From Halolamina pelagica (lineage in GTDB: Archaea > Halobacteriota > Halobacteria > Halobacteriales > Haloferacaceae), in contig NZ_LGUC01000001.1 in assembly GCF_001307315.1 (NCBI RefSeq), positions 1,798,001 through 1,862,000 of the forward strand: DNA of 64,000 nt. The letters run 5' to 3'. The notes under the pieces were generated by a model. It was not told where the DNA came from. It did no database searches and was given only the letters and a program-made list of their open reading frames with translations. How positions within the stretch are numbered: position 1 is the first letter of the stretch; each line of letters starts with the position of its first letter. The translations under genes and the position numbers were made by a program. Below, piece after piece: positions 29,177 through 44,378 of this stretch.

Positions 29177-29224
29177 GACCGGTCGACCGCCGGAGCCTTG
29201 CCGCTCCGCCCCGACTGTTCGGCC

Positions 29225-29962
29225 ATGGACGCCGTCGGTGATCTGCTCGCCCGCGACCGACGCAGCGACCGCCCCGCGCTCGTCGTCGGCGACGACCGCG
29301 AGCGGAGCTACCACGAACTGATCACGAACGCCTACAAAGCCGGAAACGTCCTCCGCTTTCACGGCGTTGCAGCGGACCGGACCGTCGCCGTCGCGCCCGT
29401 CCCGGCGCTGCCGCCGGTGCTCGCGTTCCTCGGCGCCGCCCAACTCGGCGCGGCGACCCGGTTCGATCCCGCGGCCGGCGCCGACGCCGGGGACCGACTG
29501 CTGCTCGTTCCCGGCGCCGAGCAGGCCGCCTACGACCCCGGGCCCGGCACCAAACTCGCCGTCTTCGGGGGCGACGCCGACGCGGCAGACACGATCGACT
29601 GGGAGGAGTCCGTCTGGAGCGAGAACCCCGCGTTCCCGCCGACCACCGTCGCCCCCGAGACGCCCCTGCTCGTCGACGGCGACCGATCGGTCAGCCACGG
29701 CGCCGCGCTCGCGGCCGCGGCGGAAGTGGCCGACGTTCGCGGCCTCGACGGGGACAGTCGTGTCGTGCTGCGGAGCTCGCTCGCCGAGCCGGGCGCCGTC
29801 GTCGCCGGCCTGCTCGCGCCGCTGCTGGTGGGTGGATGTGCGGTGCTGTCGGACCCGGCGACCACGGCCGGCGCGCCAGGCGGTGACCTCGCGGTGACGA
29901 GCGGCGACGCGCCGGAGCCGGAGCGGATCGATCCGGAAGAAGTGCCGCTGTCGGGCGATTAG
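29225..29962 (+). CDS. Degenerate N-terminal adenylate-forming domain protein
   Basis: A 245-residue protein that follows the N-terminal lobe of AMP-binding (acyl-CoA synthetase) enzymes: LARDRRSDRPALVVGDDRER, SYHELITNAYKAGNVLRF, then PPVLAFLGAAQLGAATRFDP. Where a working enzyme has the ATP loop (SSGTTGxPKG) this protein has only LLVDGDRSVSHGAALAAAAE, and no C-terminal lobe follows. It is therefore probably not an active ligase; it may bind a CoA or acyl partner. It converges with the full acyl-CoA synthetase gene with a 4-bp overlap. No frame break is visible. Confidence 0.65.
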   Translation: MDAVGDLLARDRRSDRPALVVGDDRERSYHELITNAYKAGNVLRFHGVAADRTVAVAPVPALPPVLAFLGAAQLGAATRFDPAAGADAGDRLLLVPGAEQAAYDPGPGTKLAVFGGDADAADTIDWEESVWSENPAFPPTTVAPETPLLVDGDRSVSHGAALAAAAEVADVRGLDGDSRVVLRSSLAEPGAVVAGLLAPLLVGGCAVLSDPATTAGAPGGDLAVTSGDAPEPERIDPEEVPLSGD

Positions 29963-31964
29963 CTGGCGTCCCGTAGCGCTTCGAACGCCTCGGGGTTCTC
30001 CATCGAGGAGAGATCCCCGGGGTCCTCCCCGCGGTAGGCTGCCTCGATCGCCCGGCGAATCACTTTGCCCGACTGCGTTTTCGGGAACTCATCGACAAAG
30101 AGGATCTCCCGTGGCCGGAACGGTTTACCGTGCTCTTCGCCCACGAGCGCGCGGAGCTCCTCCGCCAAGTCGTCGTCGGGGGTGGCGTCGGCCTCCGGGA
30201 CGACGTAGACGACGACGGCCGTGCCGGTCGTCTCGTCCGGGACGCCGACCGCGGCGGCCTGGTTGACGGCGTCGTGCTCGACGAGGACGGCCTCGATCTC
30301 GGCGGGGCCGACCTTCCGGCCGGCGACGTTGAGCGCGTCGTCGGCGCGGCCATGGAGGAACCAGAACCCGTCCTCGTCCTTCTGGGCGAAGTCGCCGTGG
30401 TCCCAGAGATCGTCCCAGGTCGACCAGTACTCCTCCAGATAGCGGTCGTCGCCCGACCAGAGGCTCTTCGTCATCGAGGGACAGGAGTCACGCGCGACGA
30501 GGAACCCTCGGTCGTGGCGCTCCTTCACCGACTCGCCGTCGACGTCGACGATGTCGATATCCATCCCCAGGCCGGGTCCGCCCAGCGTGCCGGGTTTGAG
30601 GTCGTTGATCGGCATGGGCATCAGGAAGCAGCCACAGATCTCCGTCCCCCCGGAGATGTTGATGATCGGCGCCTCGCCGCCGCCGACCTGGTCGTAGAAC
30701 CACAGCCACGACTCGGGGTCCCACGGCTCGCCCGTCGACCCGAGCAGGCGCAGACTCGAGAGGTCGTACTGTTCGACCACGTCGTCGCCGTGCTTGCGCA
30801 GCGCGCGGATCGCGGTCGGCGAGACGCCGAAGGTGGTAATCCGGTGTTCCTCGATCATCTCCCAGAACCGCCCCGGATGCGGGTGGTCGGGGGCGCCCTC
30901 GTACATGAACGTCGTGCCCGCGAAGTGGTGGTTGCCGATCAGCGTCCACGGGCCCATCATCCAGCCGATGTCGCTGACCCAGAAGAACCGATCCTGGGGC
31001 TTCTGGTCGAAGCCGAAGTGGATCTCCTTCGCACACTGCATGAGGACGCCGGCGTGGGTGTGGACGATCCCCTTCGGCTCCCCCGTGGTCCCGGAAGAGT
31101 ACAGCAGCATCGACTCCTGGTCCGACGGCAGGGACTTGGTGTCGTACTCGCCGGCCTGGGGGCAACGGCGTCGTCCCACCACTCGTCGCGGTCGTCGTTC
31201 CACGGCACGGCCACGTCGGGGTTCTCGCGGTCCCCGAGCCGGTCGTAGACGACGACGGTCTCGACGTGGCCGGCCTGCTCGATGGCTTCGTCGGCGCCCT
31301 CCTTCAGCCGGACCGGGCTGCCGCGGCGGTAGAAGCCGTCGCCGGTGAACAGCACCGACGGCTCGGCGTCGTCGAGACGGGTCGCCGTCGCCTCGACGCC
31401 GAACCCGGAGAAGATCGGCACCGCGATGGCGCCGACCTTGAAACAGCCGTAAAGGATGCTGATGACCTCCGGCACCATCGGCATGTACAGGCCGACGGTG
31501 TCGCCGGTCCCGATGCCGGCGTCTTCGAGGTAGTTCGCGACGCGGTTGGCCTGCCGGTAGAGGTCGTGGAACGTCTCCTCGCGCACGTCTCCGTCCTCGC
31601 CCTCCCAGATGCAGGCGACTTTGTTCCGCTCGGGCGCGTCGACCTCGGCGTAGCGGTCGAGCGTGTTGTGGGCGATGTTAATCTCGCCGCCGGGGTACCA
31701 GTCGGTGAACTGCGGGCCGTCGCTGTCGTCGCGAACCGTGTCGTAGGGCTCGTAGAACTCCACATCGAGGTACGCCGGGAGCTCGTCCCAGAACCAGTCG
31801 ACGCCGGAGTCGGGCTCGCCGTCGATCTCCGTCGTCGTTCGCTCGATCAGTTCCTCGTAGTCGTCGATGCCGTACGTCTGCATGAACTGCCAGACGTTGG
31901 TCGACTCCACGAACTCTCGGCCCGGTTCGTGAACGACCTCGTCGAACCCCTCGGTCGCGTCCAT
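29959..31964 (-). CDS. Acyl-CoA/acetyl-CoA synthetase (AMP-forming), one missing base
   Basis: About 668 residues. The ATP loop LLYSSGTTGEPKGIVHTHAG, the segment WWVSD-like FFWVSDIGWMMGPW, GSTGEPWDP, the YxxTE-like ISGGTEICGCF and the C-terminal hinge plus PKTQSGKVIRRAIE (with the Lys that is acetylated in regulated enzymes) are all present. It activates an organic acid, probably acetate or a short acid, to acyl-CoA. N- and C-terminal parts join at a GGGGG run near 31160, where one base is missing (AVAP to QAGEYDTKS). Start MDATEGFDEVVHEP at 31964 with a TATA-like TTAC stretch about 30 bp upstream. Confidence 0.85.
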
Positions 31965-32297
31965 ACGCGCGAGGTTTTGGCGGCGACGGGAAGTAACTTT
32001 CTCGACGGCCTTTTGCTGCGGTCGGCGGCTGCGAGAGAGCAAAGCTCTCCCATGCTCCCGCTCACTCCGTTCGCAGGAACTTCGGCGCCCCCCCTGGGAA
32101 AACTCGACCAAAAGCCTCGTCGCTCCTTGCAGTCGCTCCTCGGGCCCGCTCGCTCACTTCGTTCGCTCGCGGTCGGTAATCGGACAACACAGACGACACC
32201 TGCAGGGCCTGCGGGCTGTAGAATTTTGGAATGTTTAGAATTCTCGAGCTACCCAGACGCTGTCGACCGTCAAAAATCGGAAGAAACCGCGAACTGC
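31965..32297 (+). other. 333-bp spacer between acyl-CoA synthetase and gyrA, rich in short repeats
   Basis: No gene found. It holds a small palindrome GAGAGC-AAA-GCTCTC (32035-32049), whose arms match those of the hairpin after dnaK (25890-25904), and two near-copies of a 15-mer, GCTCACTCCGTTCGC (32060-32074) and GCTCACTTCGTTCGC (32152-32166), a type of repeat common between haloarchaeal genes. The end nearest gyrA is unusually AT-rich (about 32217-32290) with TAGAATT occurring twice. The left edge has the promoter of the acyl-CoA synthetase gene. Confidence 0.7.
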
Positions 32298-37052
<4,755 letters not shown>

Positions 37053-39516
37053 ATGACCTCGCAGCAGACGACACTCGGCGAGGGCGCCACCACGGCCGAG
37101 GAGCTGGCCGAGGGGCAGCGCGAGATCTCCATCGCCGAGTTCTTCGAAAAGAACAAACACATGCTCGGGTTCGACTCGGGCGCCCGGGCCTGGTGACGGC
37201 GGTGAAGGAGGCCGTCGACAACGCCCTCGACGCGACCGAGGAGGCCGGCATCCGACCGGACATCTACGTCGAGATCCGGGAAGTCGGCGACTACTACCGG
37301 CTCGTCGTCGAGGACAACGGACCGGGAATCACCAAAGAGCAGCTCCCCAAAGTGTTCGGGAAGCTCCTGTACGGCTCACGGTTCCACAAGCGCGAGCAGA
37401 GCCGAGGCCAGCAGGGGATCGGGATCTCGGCGGCCGTGCTCTACTCACAGCTCACCTCCGGCAAGCCCGCGAAGATCACCTCCAGAACCGAGGGCAGTGC
37501 CGAGGCGGAGTACTTCGAACTCATCATCGACACGGACACCAACGAGCCCGAAATCGGGACCGCGGAGACCACCTCCTGGGACCGCAGTCACGGCACTCGC
37601 ATCGAGTTGGAGATGGAGGCTAACATGCGGGCCCGAAGCCAACTCCACGACTACATCAAACACACCGCGGTCGTCAACCCCCACGCCCGAATCGAGCTCC
37701 GGGAGCCGGGGCTCGACGAGCCGCTGAAGTTCGAACGCGCGACCGACCAGCTACCAGCCGAAACCGAGGAGATCCGCCCCCACCCCCACGGCGTCGAACT
37801 CGGGACGCTGATCAAGATGCTCGACGGGACCGACTCCTACTCGGTCTCCGGGTTCATGCAGGGGGAGTTCACCCGTGTCGGGAAGAAGACCGCCGACAGC
37901 GTCGTCGACAACTTCCGCGATCGCCACTTCGGTCGGGAGCTCGGCTGGCCCGCCCGCAACGGCGCGCCCGCCGCCGACGTAGCTGCCGACATCAAGAACG
38001 CACTCCGGGAGGCGGTTTCGAACAAGGGCGCCGACGCGACCGACACGTTCGCCGAGCGCGTCGCCAACAGCCTGACCGAACGCGAACGGACGAGCTACTC
38101 CCAGCTCGTGGATATCGTCGCCACCGTCGCCGAGGAAGTGGGCACTGACACGGGCAAGACGTTCGGGGCGACGGTCCGGGAGAACGCAGTGGAAGCGGCG
38201 TGGGCAGAACTGACTTCGTTCGGCCAGAAGGGCGTCGACGAGAACGGCGAGGACGCCGATCTCGACCGCCTCACCCCCACGCTGTACGAACTCGTCGACG
38301 ACGCCACCTCGACGCGGAAGGACGACGCCGCGGTCCACGGCCTCGCCGAACGGCTGGCTGAACGGTTCGTCGCGCTCGGCGACGACGGCCCCAACCGGAT
38401 GCGACTCCCGCTCGACGATCTGAAGACGCTCGTCCACGAGGCCGCCGACACCACCGAGGAGTACGACGACGAGACGTTCGGCGACACCGCCCGCGAGAAC
38501 GTCGTCGAGGCGCTCTGGTCGCGGATGGTGACGGTGTCGGCCGATCCGCCGAACGTGGCCGAGATCGCCGGCGACCGGGACACCGCCTCCGAACTGCTCG
38601 AGGCGATGCGGGAGACCGACATCCTCTCCCCGCCGACGGACTGTCTCGCGCCGATCACGGCCGAACTGGTCGAGGCCGGCCTCCGCAAGGAGTACGACGC
38701 CGACTTCTACGCCGCCTCGACGCGGGACGCCGAAGTTCACGGCGGCGACCCGTTCGTCGTCGAGGCCGGCATCGCCTACGGCGGCGACATCCCCGCCGAC
38801 GGGAGCGTCGAACTGCTACGCTTCGCCAACCGGGTGCCGCTGGTGTACCAACGCGGCGCGTGCGCGACGACCAACGTCGTGAAACGCATCGGCTGGCGGA
38901 ACTACGGGCTCGATCAGCCCGGGGGCTCGGGGATGCCCAGCGGCCCGGCGGTCATCTCGATCCACGTCGCCTCGACGAACGTCCCCTTCACCAGCGAGTC
39001 GAAGGACGCGCTGGCGTCGGTGCCGGCGATCGAAGACGAGATCGAACTCGCGATCCGCGAGGCCGCCCGCGACCTCAAGTCCTACCTCAACAAGCGCCGA
39101 TCGATGGCCAAGCGCCGGGAGAAACAGGACGTGCTCGGGCGCATCCTCCCGCAGATGGCCGACAAGGTCGCCCAAGTCACGGGCCGGGATCACCCCGACA
39201 TCGAGGGGCGATGGCCCGGATCATGAACAACGTCGGCGTCGATCGCGAGCGCGACGGCGAGACGGTGACGCTGAAAGTCGCGAACCACTCCGACCGGAAC
39301 GAGAGCCTGGAGATCACCGAGATCGTCTCCGCCGAGCCGGACGGACTGCCCGATGCCGTCGACCCGATCGAGATGGACGGCGAGTGGTTCCTCAACTGGA
39401 ACCCCGAGGTGAGTTCGGGCGAGACGGTCGAACTCGAGTACAGCCTGCCGACTGACGCCGACGCCGACGCGACCGTCGACGGCGTCGACGACGAGAAACT
39501 CACGGTGAACGCATGA
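37053..39516 (+). CDS. top6B: DNA topoisomerase VI subunit B, two missing bases
   Basis: The GHKL ATPase subunit of topoisomerase VI, the decatenating/relaxing type IIB enzyme. Visible: start [23 protein letters not shown]-site motifs [51 protein letters not shown], a long haloarchaeal insert in the middle, and the transducer with its C-terminal extra domain ([11 protein letters not shown] to [10 protein letters not shown]). One base is missing near 37190 (GCCTGG, restoring ARALVTAVKE) and another near 39209 (GGGG, restoring DIEG-SMARIMN-like continuity). About 820 residues. Its stop overlaps the top6A ATG. Confidence 0.92.
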
Positions 39517-40608
39517 GCAGCAAAGACACCACCGACGCGGAGGCACGGGAACAGCTGATCGATCTGGCCGCGGAGTTCTACGACCAGTTCGCGGCCGGCG
39601 AGATCCCCCGGATGGAACTGCCCACCCGGACGAAAAGCAACATCGAGTACGACCCCGAGAAGAGCGTCTGGGTGTACGGCGACCGCACGTCGACGCGCTC
39701 GGCAAACTCCGTCAGCGGCGCGCGGAAGCTCCTCAAAGCCGCCTACACGATCGAGTTCCTCGCGAACCAGTTGGACGAGGACCGCTCCTCGACCCTGCGA
39801 GAACTGTACTACCTCTCCGAGTCCTGGGACAACGAGGAGGCCCAGTTCAACGGCCAGGACGAGTCGAACAACCTCGTCGAGGACTTGGAGATCGTCACGG
39901 GCGTCACCCGCGAGGACTTCCACATGCGCCCGGAGGAGTCGGGGGCGACCCTGATGGGGCCGCTCGAACTCCGCGAGCAGACCCGCCGCGGCGAACGCGA
40001 GATCCACTGTCAGCTCGACGTTGGCGAGGGGGGTACCAGATCCCCAACAACCCGGACACGATCGAGTTCCTGGATCACGATATCGACTTCGTGCTCTGTG
40101 TCGAGACGGGTGGGATGCGTGACCGCCTGATCGAGAACGGGTTCGACGACGAGTACAACTGCCTGATCGTCCACCTGAAGGGCCAGCCGGCCCGGGCGAC
40201 CCGCCGCATCACGAAGCGGCTCCGCGACGAACTCGATCTGCCCGTGATGGTGTTCACGGACGGCGACCCCTGGTCCTACCGGATCTACGGCTCGGTGGCG
40301 TACGGCTCGATCAAGTCCGCACACCTCTCGGAGTACCTCGCGACGCCGGAGGCGGAGTACGTGGGGATCCGCCCCAGGACATCGTCGACTACGACCTGCC
40401 GACGGATCCGCTGTCGGACTCCGACGTGAACGCCCTGGAGTCGGAACTCGAGGACCCGCGCTTCCAGACGGAGTTCTGGGAGGAGCAGATCGAACTCCAG
40501 TTGGACATCGGCAAGAAGGCCGAACAGCAGGCGCTGGCCTCGCGCGGGCTGGACTTCGTAACCGACACGTACCTGCCCGAGCGACTGGAGACGATGGGCG
40601 TCCTGTAG
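39513..40608 (+). CDS. top6A: DNA topoisomerase VI subunit A (Spo11-like), two missing bases
   Basis: The DNA-cleaving subunit. The catalytic Tyr is one of the pair at residues 99-100 in [13 protein letters not shown]; the TOPRIM acidic residues lie in [12 protein letters not shown] and [17 protein letters not shown]. About 366 residues, the usual size. Frame breaks near 40025 (GGGGGG, before [13 protein letters not shown]) and 40377 ([14 protein letters not shown]) are each cured by one base. ATGA overlap with top6B shows an operon. Ends [11 protein letters not shown] at 40608. Confidence 0.93.
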
Positions 40609-40663
40609 CCGGCGGTTCTCCCCGGTACGTTTCCGCTTTTCCCGCCACCCCACAAGCTGGGGT

Positions 40664-41799
40664 ATGCAGTTCCCTGACCCCCACGACGCGGGCGGCTTCG
40701 ACCGGGTTCCCCCGAACAGGTCGATATCGATCCCCAGGCCGTCGAGGACGCCGTGAACTTCCACCTCACGCACGGCACCCCCGACGAGACTGTCGAGTAC
40801 CACATGCCCGACCTCGAGCCGTTCGACGAGACGGAGGGCGAGTTGGGCGACTTCCTCGGGCCGGTTCCGGACCGCCGCGGCGGTCCCGCGGGTATGATCC
40901 TCAAGCGGGGCCAGGTCGTCGCCGAGTGGGGCGACACCGAGCGCGTCGATCACTGCTTCTCGTGTGCGAAATCGTTCCTGAGCATCGCCGGCGGCGTCGC
41001 GTGGGACCAGGGTCGGTTCGAACTGGCCGATCGGGTCGCAGAAGATATAGCGGATGGCGGTTTCAACAGCGAACACAACCGCCAGATAACGTGGGAACAG
41101 CTGTTTCAGCAGACCTCCGAGTGGGAGGGCGAACTGTTCGATCGCCCGGACAGCATCGACCGCAACCGCGGCGTGGGGAAAACCGACGGGCCGGGCAAAG
41201 AGCAACCTCGGGAGCTGGAGGAGCCCGGCACGTTCTGGGAGTACAACGACGTGCGGATCAACCGGCTCGCGCTCTCGCTGCTGCGCTTGCACGCCAAACC
41301 CCTCCCGCGGGTGCTCGCCCACGAGGTGATGGACCCCATCGGCGCCTCCCGAACCTGGGAGTGGCACGGCTACTACAACTCGAAGGTCGACGTCGAGGGG
41401 CGGACGATGGAGTCAGTCTCCGGCGGCGGCCACTGGGGCGGCGGCTTCTGGTCGTCGACGAAGGATCTCGCTCGCGCCGGTCACCTGATGCTCAACGACG
41501 GCGAGTGGGACGGCAAACGCCTGCTGAGTGAGGCGTGGGTGGAGAAGGCGACCGAGCCCTGTGACGTGTACGAGAACTACGGCTACCTGTTCTGGCTCAA
41601 CACCGACAACACCCTCTGGCCCTCGGCGCCGGAGTCGGCCTACGCCTTCCTCGGCCACGGGCAGAACGTCGTCTGGGTCGACCCCGAGCACGAACTGGTG
41701 GTCGTGCTGCGCTGGCTCGATCTGGCGGACGATCGCGACGAACGGGAGGATCAGGTCAACCAGGACCGCTTCCTCGAGAAGCTGTTGGCTGGGGTCTAA
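40664..41799 (+). CDS. Serine hydrolase of the beta-lactamase/class C PBP family, one missing base
   Basis: About 379 residues. The SxxK motif is SCAK in DHCFSCAKSFLSIAGG, with the Ser as nucleophile; YND in FWEYNDVRINRL fits the YxN motif; FLGHGQNVVWV occupies the third motif position. Family members act as esterases, peptidases or D-amino-acid hydrolases; a lactamase role is unlikely in an archaeon. No signal peptide is visible, so probably cytoplasmic. The true start MQFPDPHDAGGFDRV (40664) is joined to the body by one base in the CCCCC run near 40711. Stops overlap those of the convergent membrane gene. Confidence 0.8.
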
Positions 41800-42251
41800 G
41801 AGCGTATTCGATCAGCCGAGAGTGACGGCCCCCATTCCGCCCGTGCGACAGTAGCCGCGGCTAGGCCGCCCACGTAGCCGGTGATAGCGATCGGGACGGC
41901 GAGTTCGGGAACGTCGTACAGGAGGTCGTCGACGAACCGGTCGAGCAGTGATCGCTGACTGCTAGCTCCCATCGCCACGGCGCGCCACATCCCCGTGATA
42001 ATCCGTCCAGTCATGACGAACAGATACGAAAGCGCGAACGCGACCAGCGGTGAGTGTCGCCGGTAGCCAACCACTGCGGGCGATCCGAATATCGCGATCA
42101 GGGTCAACGCGAGCTTTAGCTTCCCCATCGGACCAGTTCCGCCCGGACGCACCGACGGCGGGAGGTACAGGGCGACGAAGAGGAGGGCGTAGAGGGCCGC
42201 GTGAATTCGGAGGTCGGACCGGTCCGGGACCTGCCAGAGCACAGAGGACAT
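41796..42251 (-). CDS. Small multi-spanning membrane protein, unknown function
   Basis: A 151-residue protein starting MSSVLWQVPDRSDLRIHAAL with about four hydrophobic segments (ALYALLFVALYLPP, KLALTLIAIFGSPAVVG, LVAFALSYLFVMTGRIIT, PIAITGYVGGLAAATV). No family recognised. The frame is open upstream to 42305 but the ATG at 42251 gives the better membrane-protein start. Its stop overlaps that of the convergent serine hydrolase by a few bases. Confidence 0.65.
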   Translation of the reverse strand: MSSVLWQVPDRSDLRIHAALYALLFVALYLPPSVRPGGTGPMGKLKLALTLIAIFGSPAVVGYRRHSPLVAFALSYLFVMTGRIITGMWRAVAMGASSQRSLLDRFVDDLLYDVPELAVPIAITGYVGGLAAATVARAEWGPSLSADRIRS

Positions 42252-42342
42252 TTCGTTCCCACCGGAAATCCGGCGAGAAGAAATAGCTTCGGCTCGTCGA
42301 AACACGACAGCCTTACGCCCGGTTGCCCGGAACCACGGAGGT

Positions 42343-43152
42343 ATGTCCGACGCCTCCGACGAGATGCAGTATCACGTCGAACTCGAGCCCGGCGACGTCG
42401 CCGACAGCGTCCTCCTCCCCGGCGACCCCGAGCGCCTGGACAAGATCACGCCACTCTGGGACGACCACGAGGAGGTCGCGTACCACCGCGAGTACCGTAC
42501 TGCGACGGGCACGTACGACGGCGCCGACATCTCCGTCACGTCCACCGGCATCGGCTCGCCCTCGGCGGCGATCGCCGTCGAGGAGCTCGCCCGCGTCGGC
42601 GCGGACACGTTCATCCGCGTCGGCTCCTGTGGCGCCATCCAGCCCGAGATGGACGTCGGCGATCTCGTGATCACCCGCGGCGCCGTCCGCCAGGAGGGAA
42701 CGAGCAAGGAGTACGTCCGCGAGGACTACCCCGCCGTCGCCGACGAGGAGGTCGTCTCCGCGCTCGTCGCCGCCGCCGAGCGACTCGGCCACGACTACCA
42801 CGTCGGCCTGACGATGTCGGCGGATTCGTTCTACGCCGGCCAGGGCCGCGAGGGGTTCGAGGGGTTCGAGGCCGCCGGCAGCGAGACGCTCGTCGAGGAC
42901 CTCAAGAACGCGAACGTGATGAACATCGAGATGGAGACCGCCGCGATCTGCACCCTGGCGAACATCTACGGCCTGCGGGCCGGCGCCGTCTGCTCGGTGT
43001 TCGCGAACCGCACCACGGGGGAGTTTATGACCGAGGGCGAGTCCGTCGCCGCCGAGACGGCGAGCCTGGCGGTGAAACTGCTCGCGAAGATGGACGAGGT
43101 CAAGGCGGAAGCCGGTGCGGACCGCTGGCACGCCGGCCTGAGCCTGGAGTAG
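42343..43152 (+). CDS. udp: Uridine/purine nucleoside phosphorylase
   Basis: A 269-residue phosphorylase of the PNP/UDP family: VLLPGDPERLDKI binds phosphate, STGIGSPSAAIAVEEL and RVGSCGAIQPEMDVGDLVI are the hallmark blocks, and NIEMETAAICTLANIYGLRA is the base/ribose site. It cleaves uridine (or a related nucleoside) with phosphate to base and ribose-1-phosphate for salvage. Uridine preference is from the similarity of the MEMET-type site to uridine phosphorylases and is not certain. Start at MSDASDEMQYHVELEPGD; frame intact. Confidence 0.87.
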   Translation: MSDASDEMQYHVELEPGDVADSVLLPGDPERLDKITPLWDDHEEVAYHREYRTATGTYDGADISVTSTGIGSPSAAIAVEELARVGADTFIRVGSCGAIQPEMDVGDLVITRGAVRQEGTSKEYVREDYPAVADEEVVSALVAAAERLGHDYHVGLTMSADSFYAGQGREGFEGFEAAGSETLVEDLKNANVMNIEMETAAICTLANIYGLRAGAVCSVFANRTTGEFMTEGESVAAETASLAVKLLAKMDEVKAEAGADRWHAGLSLE

Positions 43153-43224
43153 GCGCACGATCGACGGCGTCGATCTCCGTGGGACTGCCGACTCGTTCCG
43201 GAGCTGGTGACGTGTTTCGTGAGA

Positions 43225-43842
43225 TCAGGAGAGATCCGACCACGCGCCCCAGAACCGCTGCAGCGCGGTCACGTGGCCGACGACCGCGAACAGGACCAAC
43301 AGGAGTTCGACGGCGCCGAACCCGGCGACGATGCTGCCGGGGACGACGAAGGCGACGACGCCGACGACGCCGACGAGCGCGAGTCGGTCCGCGCGCCCGA
43401 GCAGGCCGCCGTACTCACGACCCAGCCCCACGGCCTGAATCTGCGTGCCGAGGTAGGAGGTGAGTAACACCCCTGTGACCGCGAGCAGGCCGAGCGCATA
43501 GGCGTCGGCGCCGGCGGCCAGGCCGGCGATGATGAGCACGTCCGCGTACCGATCGAGCACGTGATCCAGCAGGTCGCCGCCTTTCGAGTCGGTGCCGAGC
43601 TGCCGAGCGAGCGCGCCGTCGACCAGGTCCAACCAGCCGTTCGCGAACACGAACAGACTCGCCGCGAGGTAGAGCCACACCGGCCCCTGCCCGCCCGCGA
43701 GGGCGAACGCGCCCCCGGCCGCGCCGGCGAAGCCGAAGGCGATCACGCTCACGCCGTCCGGCGTGAGCCCCAGCGCCTTCGCGGCGTCGACGAACGGGAC
43801 GAGCATGCGATCCGCGATATCGCGGTACTGATCGAGCGTCAC
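43225..43842 (-). CDS. CDP-alcohol phosphatidyltransferase family membrane enzyme
   Basis: A 205-residue integral membrane protein. The family signature is complete: DLVDGALARQ, then G-x3-D-x3-D in GGDLLDHVLDRYAD, the metal-binding and catalytic core. About six hydrophobic segments are visible. It joins CDP-archaeol or a similar CDP-alcohol to a polar headgroup to make archaeal phospholipids; which headgroup (glycerol phosphate, inositol phosphate, serine) cannot be told. Its ATG overlaps the stop of the kinase gene, last in the hisC operon. Confidence 0.87.
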   Translation of the reverse strand: MTLDQYRDIADRMLVPFVDAAKALGLTPDGVSVIAFGFAGAAGGAFALAGGQGPVWLYLAASLFVFANGWLDLVDGALARQLGTDSKGGDLLDHVLDRYADVLIIAGLAAGADAYALGLLAVTGVLLTSYLGTQIQAVGLGREYGGLLGRADRLALVGVVGVVAFVVPGSIVAGFGAVELLLVLFAVVGHVTALQRFWGAWSDLS

Positions 43843-44378
43843 AGCGCCCCCGTGAAGTCGACCGTGCCGGCCGACGGCTCGCGCTCGCCCCGGAGGACGG
43901 CGAGCACGTCGTCGACCACCGCCTCGACCGGCCGGTCGGTGGTGTCGATCTCGTAGACGTTTCCGTCGCCGTACGCCCGGACCGCTTCGCTGAGCACGAT
44001 ATCCAGCGCCTCGCTCTCGGCGTTCTCGGCGATCTTGGCTTCCGGTTCGTCGCGGTCCCGCAGTCGCGCCTCCAGCTCGTCGGGGTGACAGCGCAGAACC
44101 ACCGCGGCGTCGGCCTCGAAGTGGTGGGCGAGGTGGGAGTCGAGCAGCCCGGACCAGTCGCCGAGGTACGCCTCGATCGCGTCGAAGTCAGCGACCAGCG
44201 AGCCGCGCTGCTCGTCCTCGCCCTCGTGGAGCCCCTCCTCGCGGATCAGATCATTCAGGTGGTGGACGGGGATCCCGAGGCGGTCGCCCACCTGCTCGGC
44301 GACGGTGGTCTTGCCCGTCCCCGGCGTCCCAGTCAGCGCGACGCGGTCGAACGCGAGCGCCTCGTCGGCGTCCGTCAT
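43839..44378 (-). CDS. Adenylate kinase-like nucleotide kinase (Fap7/AK6 type)
   Basis: A 179-residue P-loop kinase: VALTGTPGTGKTTVAEQVGD (P-loop at residues 17-25), then HHLNDLIREEGLHEG and LLDSHLAHHFEADAAVVLRC, with the short lid RLRDRDEPEAKIAENAESEA. Fap7/AK6 relatives act both as adenylate kinase and in the last steps of small-subunit rRNA processing. Start MTDADEALAFDRV at 44378 overlaps the hisC stop, and its own stop overlaps the next start, so the three genes are translationally coupled. Confidence 0.83.
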   Translation of the reverse strand: MTDADEALAFDRVALTGTPGTGKTTVAEQVGDRLGIPVHHLNDLIREEGLHEGEDEQRGSLVADFDAIEAYLGDWSGLLDSHLAHHFEADAAVVLRCHPDELEARLRDRDEPEAKIAENAESEALDIVLSEAVRAYGDGNVYEIDTTDRPVEAVVDDVLAVLRGEREPSAGTVDFTGAL

